Source of the DNA: Spirogloea muscicola | Taxonomy: Eukaryota > Streptophyta > Zygnematophyceae > Spirogloeales > Spirogloeaceae | DNA length: 64,000 nt | Assembly: GCA_009602725.1 (NCBI GenBank) | Contig: WELB01000076.1 | Span: 389,507 to 453,506 of the forward strand | Reading direction: 5' to 3' | Program-made: the position numbers and the translations under genes | Notes under the pieces: model-generated | What the model was told of the DNA's origin: nothing | The model's input: the letters and a program-made list of their open reading frames with translations, nothing else | The model's database searches: none | In this document: positions 20,523 to 31,758 of the stretch, in pieces | Layout of the letters: every line of letters begins with the position of its first letter | How positions within the stretch are numbered: the stretch's first letter is position 1

Positions 20523-22627
20523 GGCGCACGCTGCTGGCGGGCGAAGGTGGGGGGCGTGGGCGGAGCGGGGCTGGGCTTGGCGGGCGCTGCTAGGGAGGAG
20601 GGAAGTCGGAGCAAGTCTTGTACGAAGTTACGGAGGGGCAAGCCTTGTACGCGCTCATGGAGGGCCAGAGCGCAGAAGGGGGGCTCTTTGGGCGGATGGG
20701 CGAGAATCTGGAAGAACCATGATTTACAGTTTCTGGGAAAGTGCCACGGGAGAGGGGATTTGGTCGGCACCTGTCGTGGCTCCCGCGGTAATTGCCCCGG
20801 GGAGGCAGGAGGGGAGAGGTTTGAGCTGTGCTGCCGTCATTGCCTGTGTGGGTCTCCAGAAGCAGGAGGCCCGCCGCATCGAGCGGCGCCGCACGGCCCG
20901 GGCTCCACATCGGACGGCGCACAAGAGGCGGCTCGGGCCGCGCGCAACGCGCCTGCAGCTTCCTTCGAAGCTTCGACGGCCGGGGGGGTCCTCACACGTG
21001 CGCACGTGGGTCGGCTGAACTGCCAGCAGTACTGCCGCGCTAGCCGAGCGACCGGCGCCGTCATCCTCGACACCGTCTCCCCAACCGTCTTCCACACCGT
21101 CTCAGCCACCTTAGCTTAGGGCTTCGCTTATGTAGCCTTATCATATGTGTACTCTGCACTCCTTTTTTGCTTGAACAGTGTATTGGCTTGATTTGGCCTC
21201 CCTTTCAAGTCATGCGCACCGTGCCCATTCTCTCCCCGAGTTATACGAAAATCTCCTTCGAGGGAAGTGGTGAGCTCTTTCGAAGGGGGCGGGGGCTGTG
21301 AAAGCCCAGCCCAGAAAAGAGAGGCCCACGACGTCAGAATCCGGAAGACGGCTTCTGCTAGGTGGGCCAATGGCTAAATATGATAGCCTGGCTTTGACAA
21401 TAGGTGAGACGAGACAGGAGCAGTACCTCGGTGTTAGGTCATCCCTCTTGATATCTACCAATATCTCACTACGAGGTTACCACAGATAGAGCTCACACCT
21501 TGTGTCAGCACCTAATCTTGCCAAAATGCAGTGCAGAAAACAATGCATTGGACTAGGCGGGATTGGACTGAATTAAGCTGAGCTTTATGAACGATGACGG
21601 ACTGCTATTGTCTCTCTTCCCCGCTGGTCGTTGTCATGCACGACATCTCTGGAACGGCCTCCTCCAGACTGTAGCTATGGTGGTGTCACGTGGCACTGCC
21701 ATCATTGGGAGCATCAGGGCTACTTCTGCTGAAGTCACTAACGTCAGTGTCTTACTTGGCTTTTGCTCGGAGGCTACCGGTCAGATTTGCAGGAGCTGCC
21801 CGTTCATCACGATGGCCTTGCCCTCACCTTCTCGCTTGGTCCTTGTCTCTTCCTTCTGGTCAACCAGTGAAATTGTGAACCTTCAAGTCGTGCTTTCCTC
21901 AGCCATCGCTCCAAAAGGGTCATCAACGACAACTCTCGTTCTTGTGCAACTTGACAGGCTAGTCGTACCCGTCCTCCAAAATTTGCAGCAGTTTCGCTTA
22001 TCCTGCAACATGCGTCTGGTCCTGCATCACGGAGCATACTAGCGAAGCGCCTGCACCGTGGCTGCTGCTGTTCTAGCTTGTGCTGAGGCAGTGGCACGAG
22101 GAGGTGGAGGCGGAAGCTCCACCTCTTTTGCGTCCTGCTGGCTTATGGTCAAGCCATACCGCGCCACTTCGGGCCACCCTCCCCACCGGACCCCCCCACA
22201 ACCCTCGCAGCGAGCGTAGCCTCCTCGCATGGCTGACACATCCTCGTACTCCTCTGTGCTCTACTTGGCATTGCTTGGCAGCGCAGTAGCTAATTAATCT
22301 GCTAGTCAGAGGGCGTCTTCCAGCACTTCAATTTTGACTGCTGATGCCATCAATGCCTCTGTGTCCTGCGATGGGCCAATCAATAAGCATCATAGATAGC
22401 CTCATCCTTGTTGCTTGTCTCGCTATAAGTTGGGCTGCCCCTGTCTTGAACACTGCTCTTTGTGTAGAAGGGGGCTTGTATGCTTTGCACTTGCATGCCT
22501 TGTACCAGCAACCTCTTCGCCCTCCACAGGCAATCCCGCCTTTCTTACTTTCACCTGCTTGACTTTGTGATGTCTTATATGCGAAGTGTCTGAGAGATAC
22601 GCATGATTGCGATTCGTGTAGACGTAT
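20523..22627. other. Intergenic between GST and TML, one hairpin and retroelement trace
   Basis: From 20523 to 21120 the DNA is GC-rich with overlapping open frames on both strands but no recognisable protein; it holds the GST promoter. A hairpin copy lies at 21292-21312 and a degraded tail (SLRGY) near 21440-21486. From 21580 to 22290 both strands have medium open frames (plus 21587-22042, minus 22097-21807) with no family resemblance. No gene is called. Confidence 0.4.
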
Positions 22628-25600
22628 CTATGAGCAGAGGATTTTTCCCGCCCTGTAGTTATTTTCCCCTCTGTTAAAGTCCACAACTGCTTGCTCGGCA
22701 GCTGGAGCAAGTGTGATTCCTGACAGTGACTGCCCTGTGAAGGAAAACTGTACACAACCTTTAACGTGTCTGAGAGCTTCTAGCCTATTGCGTCTCTCGT
22801 CTTCTTCAATTGTCTTGTCCCCCTCGCTGATCTCCTCTTCCTCCTCAAAGGCAAGCCCAACTCCTTTGGCCTCACTTGTCATCTCCAAGCGAAGCCTCTG
22901 TGGCCCATCTTGTGCCTGCAAAGGCCAATAACAAGTAGATAACACCTTGACATGACTACCTTCCAGATTGACCACTTCACAGAAAAGAATGAAATCACAA
23001 CTCGCATCGACTTAAACGGCCCTGATTCACGAAGAAAGCGTAGTCCTTGCATGGTCTCCAACGTCATTGACAGACTGATCTGTGCTGCTGATGCATCTCC
23101 ATAACGACTGGCAGTGTCAGCATGACAGTCCGAAGGGATTTCCCTTCAACCGATGATGATTGGCCAGTACCTTGATTTGTGGGACCTGCCATCGCACTTC
23201 TTTGGTTGCTCGATCAAACAGCCCCCTGTGTGCGGAACGGACGCGCATGATTTTGTCAAAGACTTGTCTTTTGAGGCAAATGTATAAGGACCAGAATGAC
23301 CATTTATCATACATAGCAGCAAAATCTCTGTTAAAGAGAACAAGCAAAGACGAGGAGTCTCAGATCAGCAAGGAACAGCTCACCTTGGGCTCATCCTTAC
23401 TGTTGACGGGTCAGCTGGAAGAGTCAAAGTAAAGACCACGTCTCTAAGTTCACCAGTAAGGTACGGGTTTGCAACGTACTGTCACACGTGAGGAGGTCAT
23501 GTTGAAACAAGTCCTTGAGCTGCTTGCTTCATAGACCAATTTATTCAACAATACAGAAATGCATGCTGCAGGTCCAAGGCTTATGCATCACCAGATTCTC
23601 TTACAGACCTGAATCATGACACACACTGAGCTGTCACCTCGCCTTGTGGGCATTCTGCTTGCAACAATAAAGAGAGCTGAGTGCCACTTTCATGGCAGAC
23701 AACTAGGAGCAAGGGAGTCAGAAGGTCATGCAAGAAAGAGAGAAGGCCCAGGTCCATAGGCTGGAACACAGAAAATGAATGGATGAATGCTGGTCAATGT
23801 GGTCAATGTGGTCAACATGTCTTGACGAATATCACAGCAACATGTATGATGAGGACTTATCGTCACCGCTAACCTGAGGAGGAGAGGAATGGGCGAGAAA
23901 CGCGGCTGGAGCTGGTACTTCAAGATAGCTGTTGGTTCATCTGCTGGGCCCATGCGAGCATGGTAGGCGTTTTCTCCTAAAGAGCTGGCCACCGCACTTC
24001 GGACAGCAGCTCTCTGAATGTGCATGCCCAGATCATTATATCAAGATTGGAGACACTTCCATCAGCAAACAAAAGGAACCTGCTATGCGACAATGAATTG
24101 CTCGTGAGGAACATGATAAAGTGAATAGCACTAATTCCACAATCGTCACCTTAATGCCCATGGCACCTTCAAGGCGGAACGAGACATCAATGTCTTTGCT
24201 GCTGTGATTGGCCAGCGCTTGAGGTGGCGGGGACATGTGGACAGTGCCCTGCAAGCCCACTCTCTGTAATCTAGTTCCTCGGAAGTCCGCGTTGATTTCT
24301 TCGGATATCCACAAAGTTGGCAAACCAGGGTCGAATGCAGGGGCTCCACCTTTTGATGCAAAAGAGTGTGCACAAAATCAGGAAGAGACAATGTAAGATG
24401 GCAGAGAGGGTAATCGAGGAGCTTTGTTAGGAGGTCACTCGAGTGTGTGCCCCTTGTCATGGCCGAGGCCCAGACCCATCATATAGATGACAACAAGCTA
24501 GAAGTGCTCACTGAAAGAGGTAGGATAGGCTATAACGAGCTAAATTGAGAGACGGCCTTGCACAAAGGCTCCTTCAACCTGCAGAGCGATACTAGGAAGA
24601 TATTGCAGATCCAGACAAGCATTAGCCTTACGTGTGCTTGCTGTCGAGGAGTCGGCGATTGGCAAGGCAGCAGTCTTGTCCCTGGCAGCTTCAGCTCCAG
24701 CTGCAGCCTCTGGTGCACCGGTGAGGCCGCTGCCCGCCAGGCCTCCTAAGCCTCCTCCGAATGCATCTTCCTTCACAGCCTCTGCCCCAAATTCGGAGGC
24801 ATCCAAGCCTCCGCCAAAAGCAGCAGCCCCTCCGCCGAAGCCCTCGCCCAGGAAATTTCGGTCACTGTCGTCAAAGTCCAGGCCGCCATATTCTCCCTCG
24901 AAGCCCTCCTCTGTGACCACCACGCTTTCAACTGCATCCTTGTCAATGGGTGACACCTTCAGCCCTGCCAGCAGAGCTGTAGGATCTGAGGCCGTGGCTG
25001 CCCCATCCCTCTTGAATGTTCCTGCTAGGTCTGCAGTGGAGACTGGCACAATTGCGCTCGCAGCAAATGGGTCGTCTGACTCTGCTGCAGACTTCTCGGT
25101 TGCAGGCTGACTAGCATCTTTGCCCAGTTGCTGGAACGGCAATGCCTGCTGTGCAGCAACCTCGTCCCCAGCCGTCAGGGTCTCTTTGGGAAGCTCAAAC
25201 ATTGACGAAGAAAGAACCTGCGGCAAAGGCGCGCGTTCCATGATACAGTAGCTGGCATCTTTGAGGCATTGAGCAACTTTTACAGCATGCCGTGTTGCCA
25301 TCAGACCACTGTCTTTAGAGCACCTTAGCAGTCTTACACTGTCTTGGGCACCTCAACTTAGCTGCTAAAGCTGCCACGAATGCAGCTGGCAAGGATCAAG
25401 GCAGAAGTTGACTATGCTCAGAGATGAAGGACTGCCGAGCCCACCTTACTACCTCTTATTACTAGAAGTCTGTTTTGAGTGAAAGCATGGGTGTGATTCC
25501 CTTGGCATTCGGCTGGTCAACATACAGAAGCAAAGACAGTCGCAAAATTCTGGTCAGGTAGGCAGGGCTGCAGAATGAGAAAGCTGAGCACCTCTATATT

Positions 25601-27231
25601 GGCCAGCCGCTCCACAGATATATGTCGTACTTGGTTCCAGCTCTCAGCTCCTCGAGCTTTGCTATCGGTGTCAGCTTGTGCAACAGCATAAGCATTTGCC
25701 AAACGAAAGGCAGGGCCTCCTGCCAGCACTGCATCCAACCTGATGTAGACCTATAGCCCAAGGCAGCAGTGCAAAACATTCCAGCATTGAGGAGGCCAGT
25801 CTGTTCAATATTCTCACTCAAGTTACACAGAAGTGTCTCGACAGACCACGAATGCGGCAATACAGCCCTGCAGGTGGCACACGTGCATCCCCACACTGTG
25901 CATCTGCATTTCGTCTTGGAGAAGTCTGACCTCGGGGTACTTTCGAGCAAGCTTCTCGGCTGTGACGTCAACCCCCCTGCAGGTGGAGACGAGAATGGCG
26001 ACAGCTCTGTTGACAGTAGCAGCACAGTCAAACACGTTGTTGAAGATGTCCCTCTCATCTGCACTGGTGATCCCGAGCACGTAGACGCTGTTTACCAGCC
26101 GGTACACCACCCGATACCTGGAGGTCTCCCAGGCTTGTCAGCTATTGTATTGAGAGAGCACTGCGAGGTCAGAGAGTCAACCTTAGAAGACACGCCCTTA
26201 AGCACAATTCACTTAGAAACAAACAGTACCATCAGCGCCTATACAACTTATACTGCTGTTCATATTGGTGGCAGCCCCTATCTCTCGAGCAGCACCACTG
26301 TAGGGGCAAGCCAAGGGCTCTATGAAAGTGATCAACCCTGCTATCTGAGCTCACAGTGCTAGGAACGTTCACTTCAGCTTGAGACCCCACTACATTTGAG
26401 CTGGCCACAACGGATTTCCATCTGCACACCAGTACAATGGAGTACCCTTCTTGCACTGCCTGACTCTTATGGTTCCACACACAGTCCAAAGCAGAGGCCT
26501 CTCACTTGTTGTCACTGCCGACCACGACCTGGCCGCTGGACGCCGCCAGGGGGTCGTCGCCGAGCCTGAACGCAGCCGCACAAGAAGAGCAAGGGCCAGC
26601 TGCACTCAGCCAGTCCATCTGGCTCCAGCACTGTCGATGGGGCATATAAGGGACTGTGGAGCTTCGAGCTTTCAAGCGATTGCGCCTTGCAAGAAGAGCT
26701 ACTGGCCAGCAGCCAAGATGCAAGCCGAAGGACTCCTTCTGTAGCCTTGACAGTGCACTGAGATGCTCCGGGCTCCAGTCTTGTGCAAGCTGGCCGATCG
26801 AGTCCCTGCTTCCGTGCATTGTGTGCACGTGGTGCAACGGGCTGAAGCCAGAGGAGCGCTACTGTCAGCAGCGTCCCCCAATAACATCTGGGGTCGCCGG
26901 CGCACCTCTCGTTGGCATCGTCCCCAGCGGCATCCTCGCCGCGAAGTGCGTACGCCTTGCGCGTCGCTCGGAAGCTCGCCGACGCCGCGATGGCGCGCGC
27001 CAGCGGGAACCACGCGCGCCTGACGAGCCGAGCACCCGCCGCCGCCGCCGCCGCCGCCGCCGCGAGGACCAGCCGCAGGACGGTAGTCAGCGGGGCAAAC
27101 AGAGCCGCGACCTGGCAGTGATGGCAGTGAAGCGCAGCACGAGCGGCGAGGGCGAGCGCTGGGCGAGCTCACGTCTGCAGCAGGATGTCGGGCCCTTGCT
27201 CCGGCTGCAGCGCCAGCGCCAGGCACGCCAT
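22628..27231 (-). CDS. TML: TML, muniscin-like subunit of the TPLATE endocytic adaptor complex
   Basis: Twelve exons: 27231-27173, 27019-26906, 26565-26506, 26117-25931, 25750-25592, 25217-24632, 24349-24150, 24013-23874, 23654-23609, 23478-23384, 23225-23171, 22915-22628. They sum to 1989 bases, 662 residues, close to the plant protein. The N-terminal longin-like part contains MACLALALQPEQGPDILLQT, GDDPLAASSGQVVVGSD, YRVVYRLVNSVYVLGITSAD and ACRGVDVTAEKLARKYPEV. A flexible middle has FELPKETLTAGDEVA, DPFAAS and a Gly/Phe-rich stretch. The C-terminal mu-homology domain runs from about residue 390 (ISEEINADFRGTRLQRVGL) to the end (FTGQSLSGITL, ending GKILCS). TML helps TPLATE complex dock on the plasma membrane with AP-2 and clathrin. 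Exon 9 is only 46 bases and its start is inferred from phase. Confidence 0.93.
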
Positions 27232-27300
27232 GCCCGCGCCTTCACCGCCGCCGCCGCCGCCGCCGCCGCCTCCGCCGCCGCTGACGACCGGCGGCGCGAG
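27030..27300. repeat. Two GCC-trinucleotide runs near the TML start
   Basis: CCG/GCC runs at about 27035-27063 and 27245-27292. The second is in the TML 5' UTR, the first in intron 1. Both are rich in G on the transcribed strand's complement and could affect assembly or expression. Confidence 0.7.
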
Positions 27301-27459
27301 GCCGCGGGCGTGGGGGCGTGAAGGGGCTTGCCCCAGCTGCGGCCTGAAATGGCTGAGCAGGAATTGAAGCTCACCCAGTCGGAAGACCCCCACTTTTCTT
27401 TCTTTGTCTGCTTTGGTTTCTTAGCGCTTCCTCTGGCTTCCTCTGGCCCCCTTCTCGTT

Positions 27460-28275
27460 CTTTGTTCATTCTTTTTTGGGCTGGCTTGTCCAGCTCCTAT
27501 CCTCAATGGGCGAGCCCTTTCTTCACTGGGAGAAGGCGCGCGGGGCGCATAAAATGAAATGGAGGCCAATTCAAGCCGACACAATGTTCAGGCACAGTCT
27601 AGGGCAAAGTAAACAGGGCTACACAATACGGAAACCGAAACCAAGGTGCCTAAGGTGACATCAGTATCCACGGGTGAGCACAAACAAAACCGACAAGCTG
27701 ACTTGGGGAGCTGGAGCGCCGCCACGAAAGCCGGAGGCCTGACTTAAAGAAGAAGTGGCACTCCCAATGGGGGCAAGGGCTGCGAAAAGCCAGCCCAAAA
27801 AGAATTCACAAAGGTTCAGAGGGGCCTAAGAGCGGTGAGCAGCTACAAAGGGGCCTGAGGATGCAATGGTAAAACAGGGGGAGGATGGATCACTCAATAA
27901 GTACGAGTGAGGAGCCTCAGATCCGACAGACTAGCTGCCGGGAAGCTATCACCCTGACGAAAGCCAGAGCCCGCAGCGAGAGCACGGCCAGCTCGCAGAT
28001 GCAGAGCGTGGGCCATGGACCGCTGCAGGGATACAGAGAGGCGCATCCGATATACCTGAGCCCACGAGCCCGCGGCGTTGAAGTCGGCTGGCTCGCCGCG
28101 TCTGCGGGACACAGCCCGCCGCGCAAGCCTAGCCAATAGGTCAAGCCACTGGGACCCAAGAGCCCCGTGCACGTCCACCGCCAAGGGGACGAAGACTTAA
28201 AGAAAGTGCTCGCCCATTGAGGATAGGGGCTGGAAAAGCCAGCCCAAAAACGAATCAACAAAGGACGAGAAGGGG
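27460..28275. mobile_element. Retroelement C-terminal fragment with three hairpin copies
   Basis: The minus-strand frame 28184-27894 reads LAVDVHGALGSQWLDLLARL, WAQVYRMRLSVSLQRSM, LHLRAGRALA and ends DLRLLTRTY with its stop at 27894. It continues the FFPCAMDIYGRL region of the 15722 fragment, so it is the extreme C-terminus of the same kind of ORF. Hairpin copies lie at 27478-27497, 27778-27797 and 28226-28245; the last sits directly before the coding fragment. Confidence 0.7.
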
Positions 28276-28331
28276 CCCTGGGGAAGCGCTAAGTAAAACA
28301 AGCACAGAGAAACAAAGCAGTTACGGATCAC

Positions 28332-28601
28332 TCAGTAACACCTGCTAAGCAGCCTCAGGTCAGAGACGCTAGGCTCCTGGAAGTGGGTCCCCTGGCCAGA
28401 GCCAGAGGCAGCAGCGAGGGCTCGGCCGGCCCGCAGGTGCAGCGCGCGGGCCATCGACCGCTGCAGCGAGACGGCCAAGCGCATCCGGTACACCTGCGCT
28501 AGCGACCTGGCTGCAGGAAAGTCCACCGGCTCCCCATGGAAGCGACGGGCGATGGCGTGGCGGGCGAGCTGGGTGAGCAACTCGAGCCACTGAGCGCCCA
28601 A
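28332..28601 (-). mobile_element. Retroelement C-terminal fragment
   Basis: It encodes GAQWLELLTQLARHAIARR, AQVYRMRLAVSLQRSMARAL, HLRAGRALAAASG and ends DLRLLSRCY and stop. It is a second copy of the fragment at 27894-28184, about 60 percent alike at protein level by eye. Confidence 0.7.
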
Positions 28602-28759
28602 CGCCGCACGATAAAGATGGTCCCCTCGGGGATGGTCCTGGTAGTGCCGCTCCTTCTTGCAAGGGACTCGTGGTCATAGCAACCTCCACGATTCATTTGT
28701 TGGGGCGTCCGTCGGCCGCGCAAAAAGCGGCTTCCCTACTTCTGGTGGTGCCGTCGGTG

Positions 28760-29260
28760 GACATTGTTGATTCCTGTTGGGCTGGCCCCTTGCGGCTCGT
28801 ACTTGCTAGCCAGGTGTTTCGCATGTGCCTGTCCGCATCCCTCCAGCGGCTTCCAGGCGGTCCATGGCCCACGCCTTGCATCTGCGTGCTGGCCGTGACC
28901 TAGCTGCAGCCTCTGGCTTTCGTCAAGGAAAAATTTTCGTATCTTTGATAGCAATCAAAGGCCAAAATGGCTAAGGGGGCTGCCCGGCTGCTGCTTTTCT
29001 GACTTGCGGCTGCCTGTTAGTGGTTACCGACTGATCTTCCTACGTGTTTTTGGCTTAGCTGTGTGCTTTTGGCGCCACTCTTGCAGCTCTCACCTTCTTT
29101 GGAATAGCTGTTCGTCTCCACATCTGTTGTATAAGCGGTGCGCCAACGTTGTGAACCTAACTCGTCTTGAGACTATACTTGCTTGATTGTGGCGACGCTT
29201 CTCCACCCTCTACATATTTCCAATACGCACTTGCTGACTCGAAGGGATTGAGCATCCACT
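28760..29260 (+). mobile_element. Degraded retroelement tails on the plus strand
   Basis: A hairpin remnant near 28776-28797 is followed by SQVFRMCLSASLQR at about 28805-28860. A tail trace reading SDLRLPVSGY is at about 28988-29030, and another (THLLTRRD) at about 29222-29250. These are worn copies of the same family. Confidence 0.5.
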
Positions 29261-29324
29261 TGCAAAGCTCACGGAGCATTGTTCCGTGCTATTTGCGATT
29301 TCCAGCCCTTGCAAACCTTGTATA

Positions 29325-29830
29325 CTGCCTCATTGGGCTGGCCTCTCACAGCCATTGCCTTCTATTGGAAGTGCGAGCAGCCCGGCTTCAATGCCATTGG
29401 TTCGCTTGCTCAACTTTGCAGGAATCGGTCTGCAATATCCCTCCAGCGGTCCTCAGCATTTGCAATCCACTTGCGTGCAGGTCGCGCCTTGGCTGCTGCC
29501 TCCGTATTTCGTCCGGGCGACGCTCTTCCGCCCTCTAGTTATTCTGAAGTGCACGTGCTGACTTGGGGTTACTAAGCGCCTCTTGCTGACGTCTTAAAGA
29601 CTAGTATCTCTCCTTACGGCCCTTTCAGATTTTGTCCATTAAGTCGGGATAACTCCCCTCCGCTGTAGTCTCGTGAAAAGCTGTGTGATTTAGGCGCCTT
29701 TCGGCTCTTTGGACCTTGTCCATTCTCTTTGGGCTGGCCTTTCCCAGCCACTGCCTCAAGTTGGAGAGCTGTTTGTTGTACATTCCCTCTGAGCTGGCCT
29801 CTCACAGCCACTGCCGTAATTTTCTTCGTC
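29325..29830 (+). mobile_element. Retroelement C-terminal fragment with three hairpin copies
   Basis: Hairpins are at 29335-29354, 29731-29750 and 29791-29810, the second with the full GGACCTTGTCCATTC flank. The plus frame to 29575 reads LHLRAGRALAAASVFRPGDA and ends VHVLTWGY with TAA... stop at 29573-29575. Orientation is opposite to the copies at 27894 and 28332. Confidence 0.65.
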
Positions 29831-29912
29831 AATTCTTTGTTTTCCAACTTAGAGTAAATCAGAGGAGCTGACTCTTCTGAAGAGCTGTTTCTTACCCGGC
29901 GGAAGGACGTGC

Positions 29913-31314
29913 ATGCATGCCCGCGCCCGCCGCCCAGGGCCCCGCCGCCCACGCCGCCGCCGCAGGCGCCGCGTCGTGCGGCGGCGGGCATTGGGCGAGA
30001 GGTCGCGGCGCAGCCGGCGGCTGCTGGTGGCGCTGGACGGCGGGCGCCGCGGCCGCGCCGCGCTGGCCTGGGCGCTGGACTTTTTGCTGGACCAGCGCGA
30101 CGAGCTGCACCTCCTGCACGTCCTGCCGCTCCCCAGCATCATGGATCCTGGCCCAGGTGCTGCGCCCCATCTCCTACTAAGCCTTAGCTCCGCGCTCGCA
30201 GAGCGTCGTCCCCAGTTCATGAGCGTATCAGCAGCCCCTTATCATGATAAAAATGCCAGTAGACATCAGCTCTGGATGCTCGAAGGCACAGCTCGCGCTG
30301 TGTCTTCGGGAGTTTGTCGTGGTTTGAGCCCCATTGCTTCGATTCATGCGGAGCTTCAGCGTGAGAATGATGGGAAGGCACAACCCCAGTCGCTCTTTAG
30401 GCAACTTAACGTGCCTTGTCCACCAAGGAGAAGTCAAAGGCATCCTCCTCGCTAAATCCATACCCTTAACTTGATCCAACATGCGCTGCATTGGACTTCC
30501 TTCACATGTTTCCTTGGCAGCCTTCACCATGTCTGCCAGTGCTGTGCACTTGCGCGAGACAAGCCGGTCACCGGAGGCGAACAACTTGATGAAGGAAGCC
30601 ATCAGCTCCTGCTTGCTCAGGCAGGTGAATGCCCATGCTTGAGATGAGAGCCCAGCACCACCTTTCCGGGACATCGCGGCCACAAAGTTGGCCCATGCGC
30701 ACACATGGAGCCCCAGTTGGCAGCCCTTTGATATTATAGAGCTAGATATGTTCCAAGCAATTGCTTACTGCAGGCTGAGAATGAGCAATAGATGCGGGGG
30801 TTGTGACAAGGATCTGTCCTGTACTGTCATCTGCCTCTGCTCATTCCCAGGTTGATGCAACCGGAGAGGTGACAGTGGGAGATGCAGGGGAAAGCCTCTG
30901 TATGGCTGCCATTGCCATGAAGGCGGACTTGCTTGTTCTGGGTTCTCATGAGCGAGGTACACTGTCAAGGTACTTGCTTCTTTGGCGCCAGCTCCACGCT
31001 TATTCCCCCTCATCGAGTGCGTCTATATGTGAGAGAAAATTGTAAGATTGGGCAGCACACTCGACTTCTGTGCAAGTTGACATTATACGTGATAAAGTAG
31101 CAGCAGAGATCACGTGGATGCTAGCAAGCCTGCACGATTAGAAGATTGCATAGCCCTTTTCATTCTGCGCGAGTATTTTTCCGCTTATCTAAATTGTCGG
31201 TCGCCTTTCCAAGGACTCGTTTGTTTGTCCAGGCTGTTACTTGGGAGTGTTAGTGACTACTGCGTACATCATGCTCATTGCCCTGTCCTGATTGTGAAGG
31301 GCGTTCTTGCGTGA
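29913..31314 (+). CDS. Universal stress protein (USP) domain protein
   Basis: Four exons: 29913-30156, 30521-30624, 30851-30969, 31233-31314; 549 bases, 182 residues, phases consistent throughout. The first strand and helix read RRLLVALDGGRRGRAALAWA. The ATP-type signature near the end is GSHERGTLSRLLLGSVSDYC followed by VHHAHCPVLIVK, the usual end of the fold. USPs are small soluble stress-response proteins, often ATP-binding. Exon 2 is the least conserved, but it fits both phases and supplies the expected helix (NNLMKEAISSCLL). The N-terminus before the fold is almost pure arginine and proline (about 36 residues), which is odd; the real start could be in an unrecognised upstream exon. The gene converges on the Nit1 gene with 444 bases between stops. 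Confidence 0.85.
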
Positions 31315-31758
31315 GGTATAGCCAGCTTGCCCAGCGAAGCCACTGCCAGTGTACACCTGGTAGCTTGTCAGTGTATTGCAAGATGCAACGAACTTACTCC
31401 TGCCACACCTCTTGTTACGGGTTCAGCATCAGGCAGCACATGGGATCATCCAGATTTTTTGTTTCTGCGTGTGGTTGTCATAAAATGGGACAAAGACATC
31501 CCTTCCGTACTTTCCCCTTCCATGCAGTCATACACCCGCCTGCTCCACGAACTTTAGCTAGGCAAGTTGAGGATTGACATGGTACAAGCCTAGTCACTCA
31601 ACGTCTGACAATACAGCTGTTTGCAATTACTCTTGGAAGATATGAGGCACTAGCTTTGCTGAGATTTATAATGGGGTGCCATATTCAATTGGATATTGTT
31701 ACAACAGAGTTGCCTATGTGACATGTACAGAAATCGGGAAAAATCAGTGACTGTTTCT
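31315..31758. other. 3' intergenic space between convergent genes
   Basis: It separates the stops of the USP and Nit1 genes. No repeats or open frames of note; it should hold both 3' UTRs. Confidence 0.5.

Noticed and set aside
20251-21119. Overlapping plus and minus open frames upstream of GST
   Set aside because: GC-rich promoter DNA; the first part is antisense to GST exon 1 and the rest has no recognisable motifs on either strand.
21587-22097. Candidate gene between GST and TML
   Set aside because: Open frames of 151 codons (plus) and 96 codons (minus) overlap, neither resembles a known protein and no splice-consistent neighbours were found.
30228-30704. Minus-strand frame of 158 codons opposite the USP gene
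   Set aside because: It reads plausibly, but the plus-strand exon 30521-30624 fits both splice phases of the USP gene and supplies its missing helix. The minus frame matches no family and has no splice partners.
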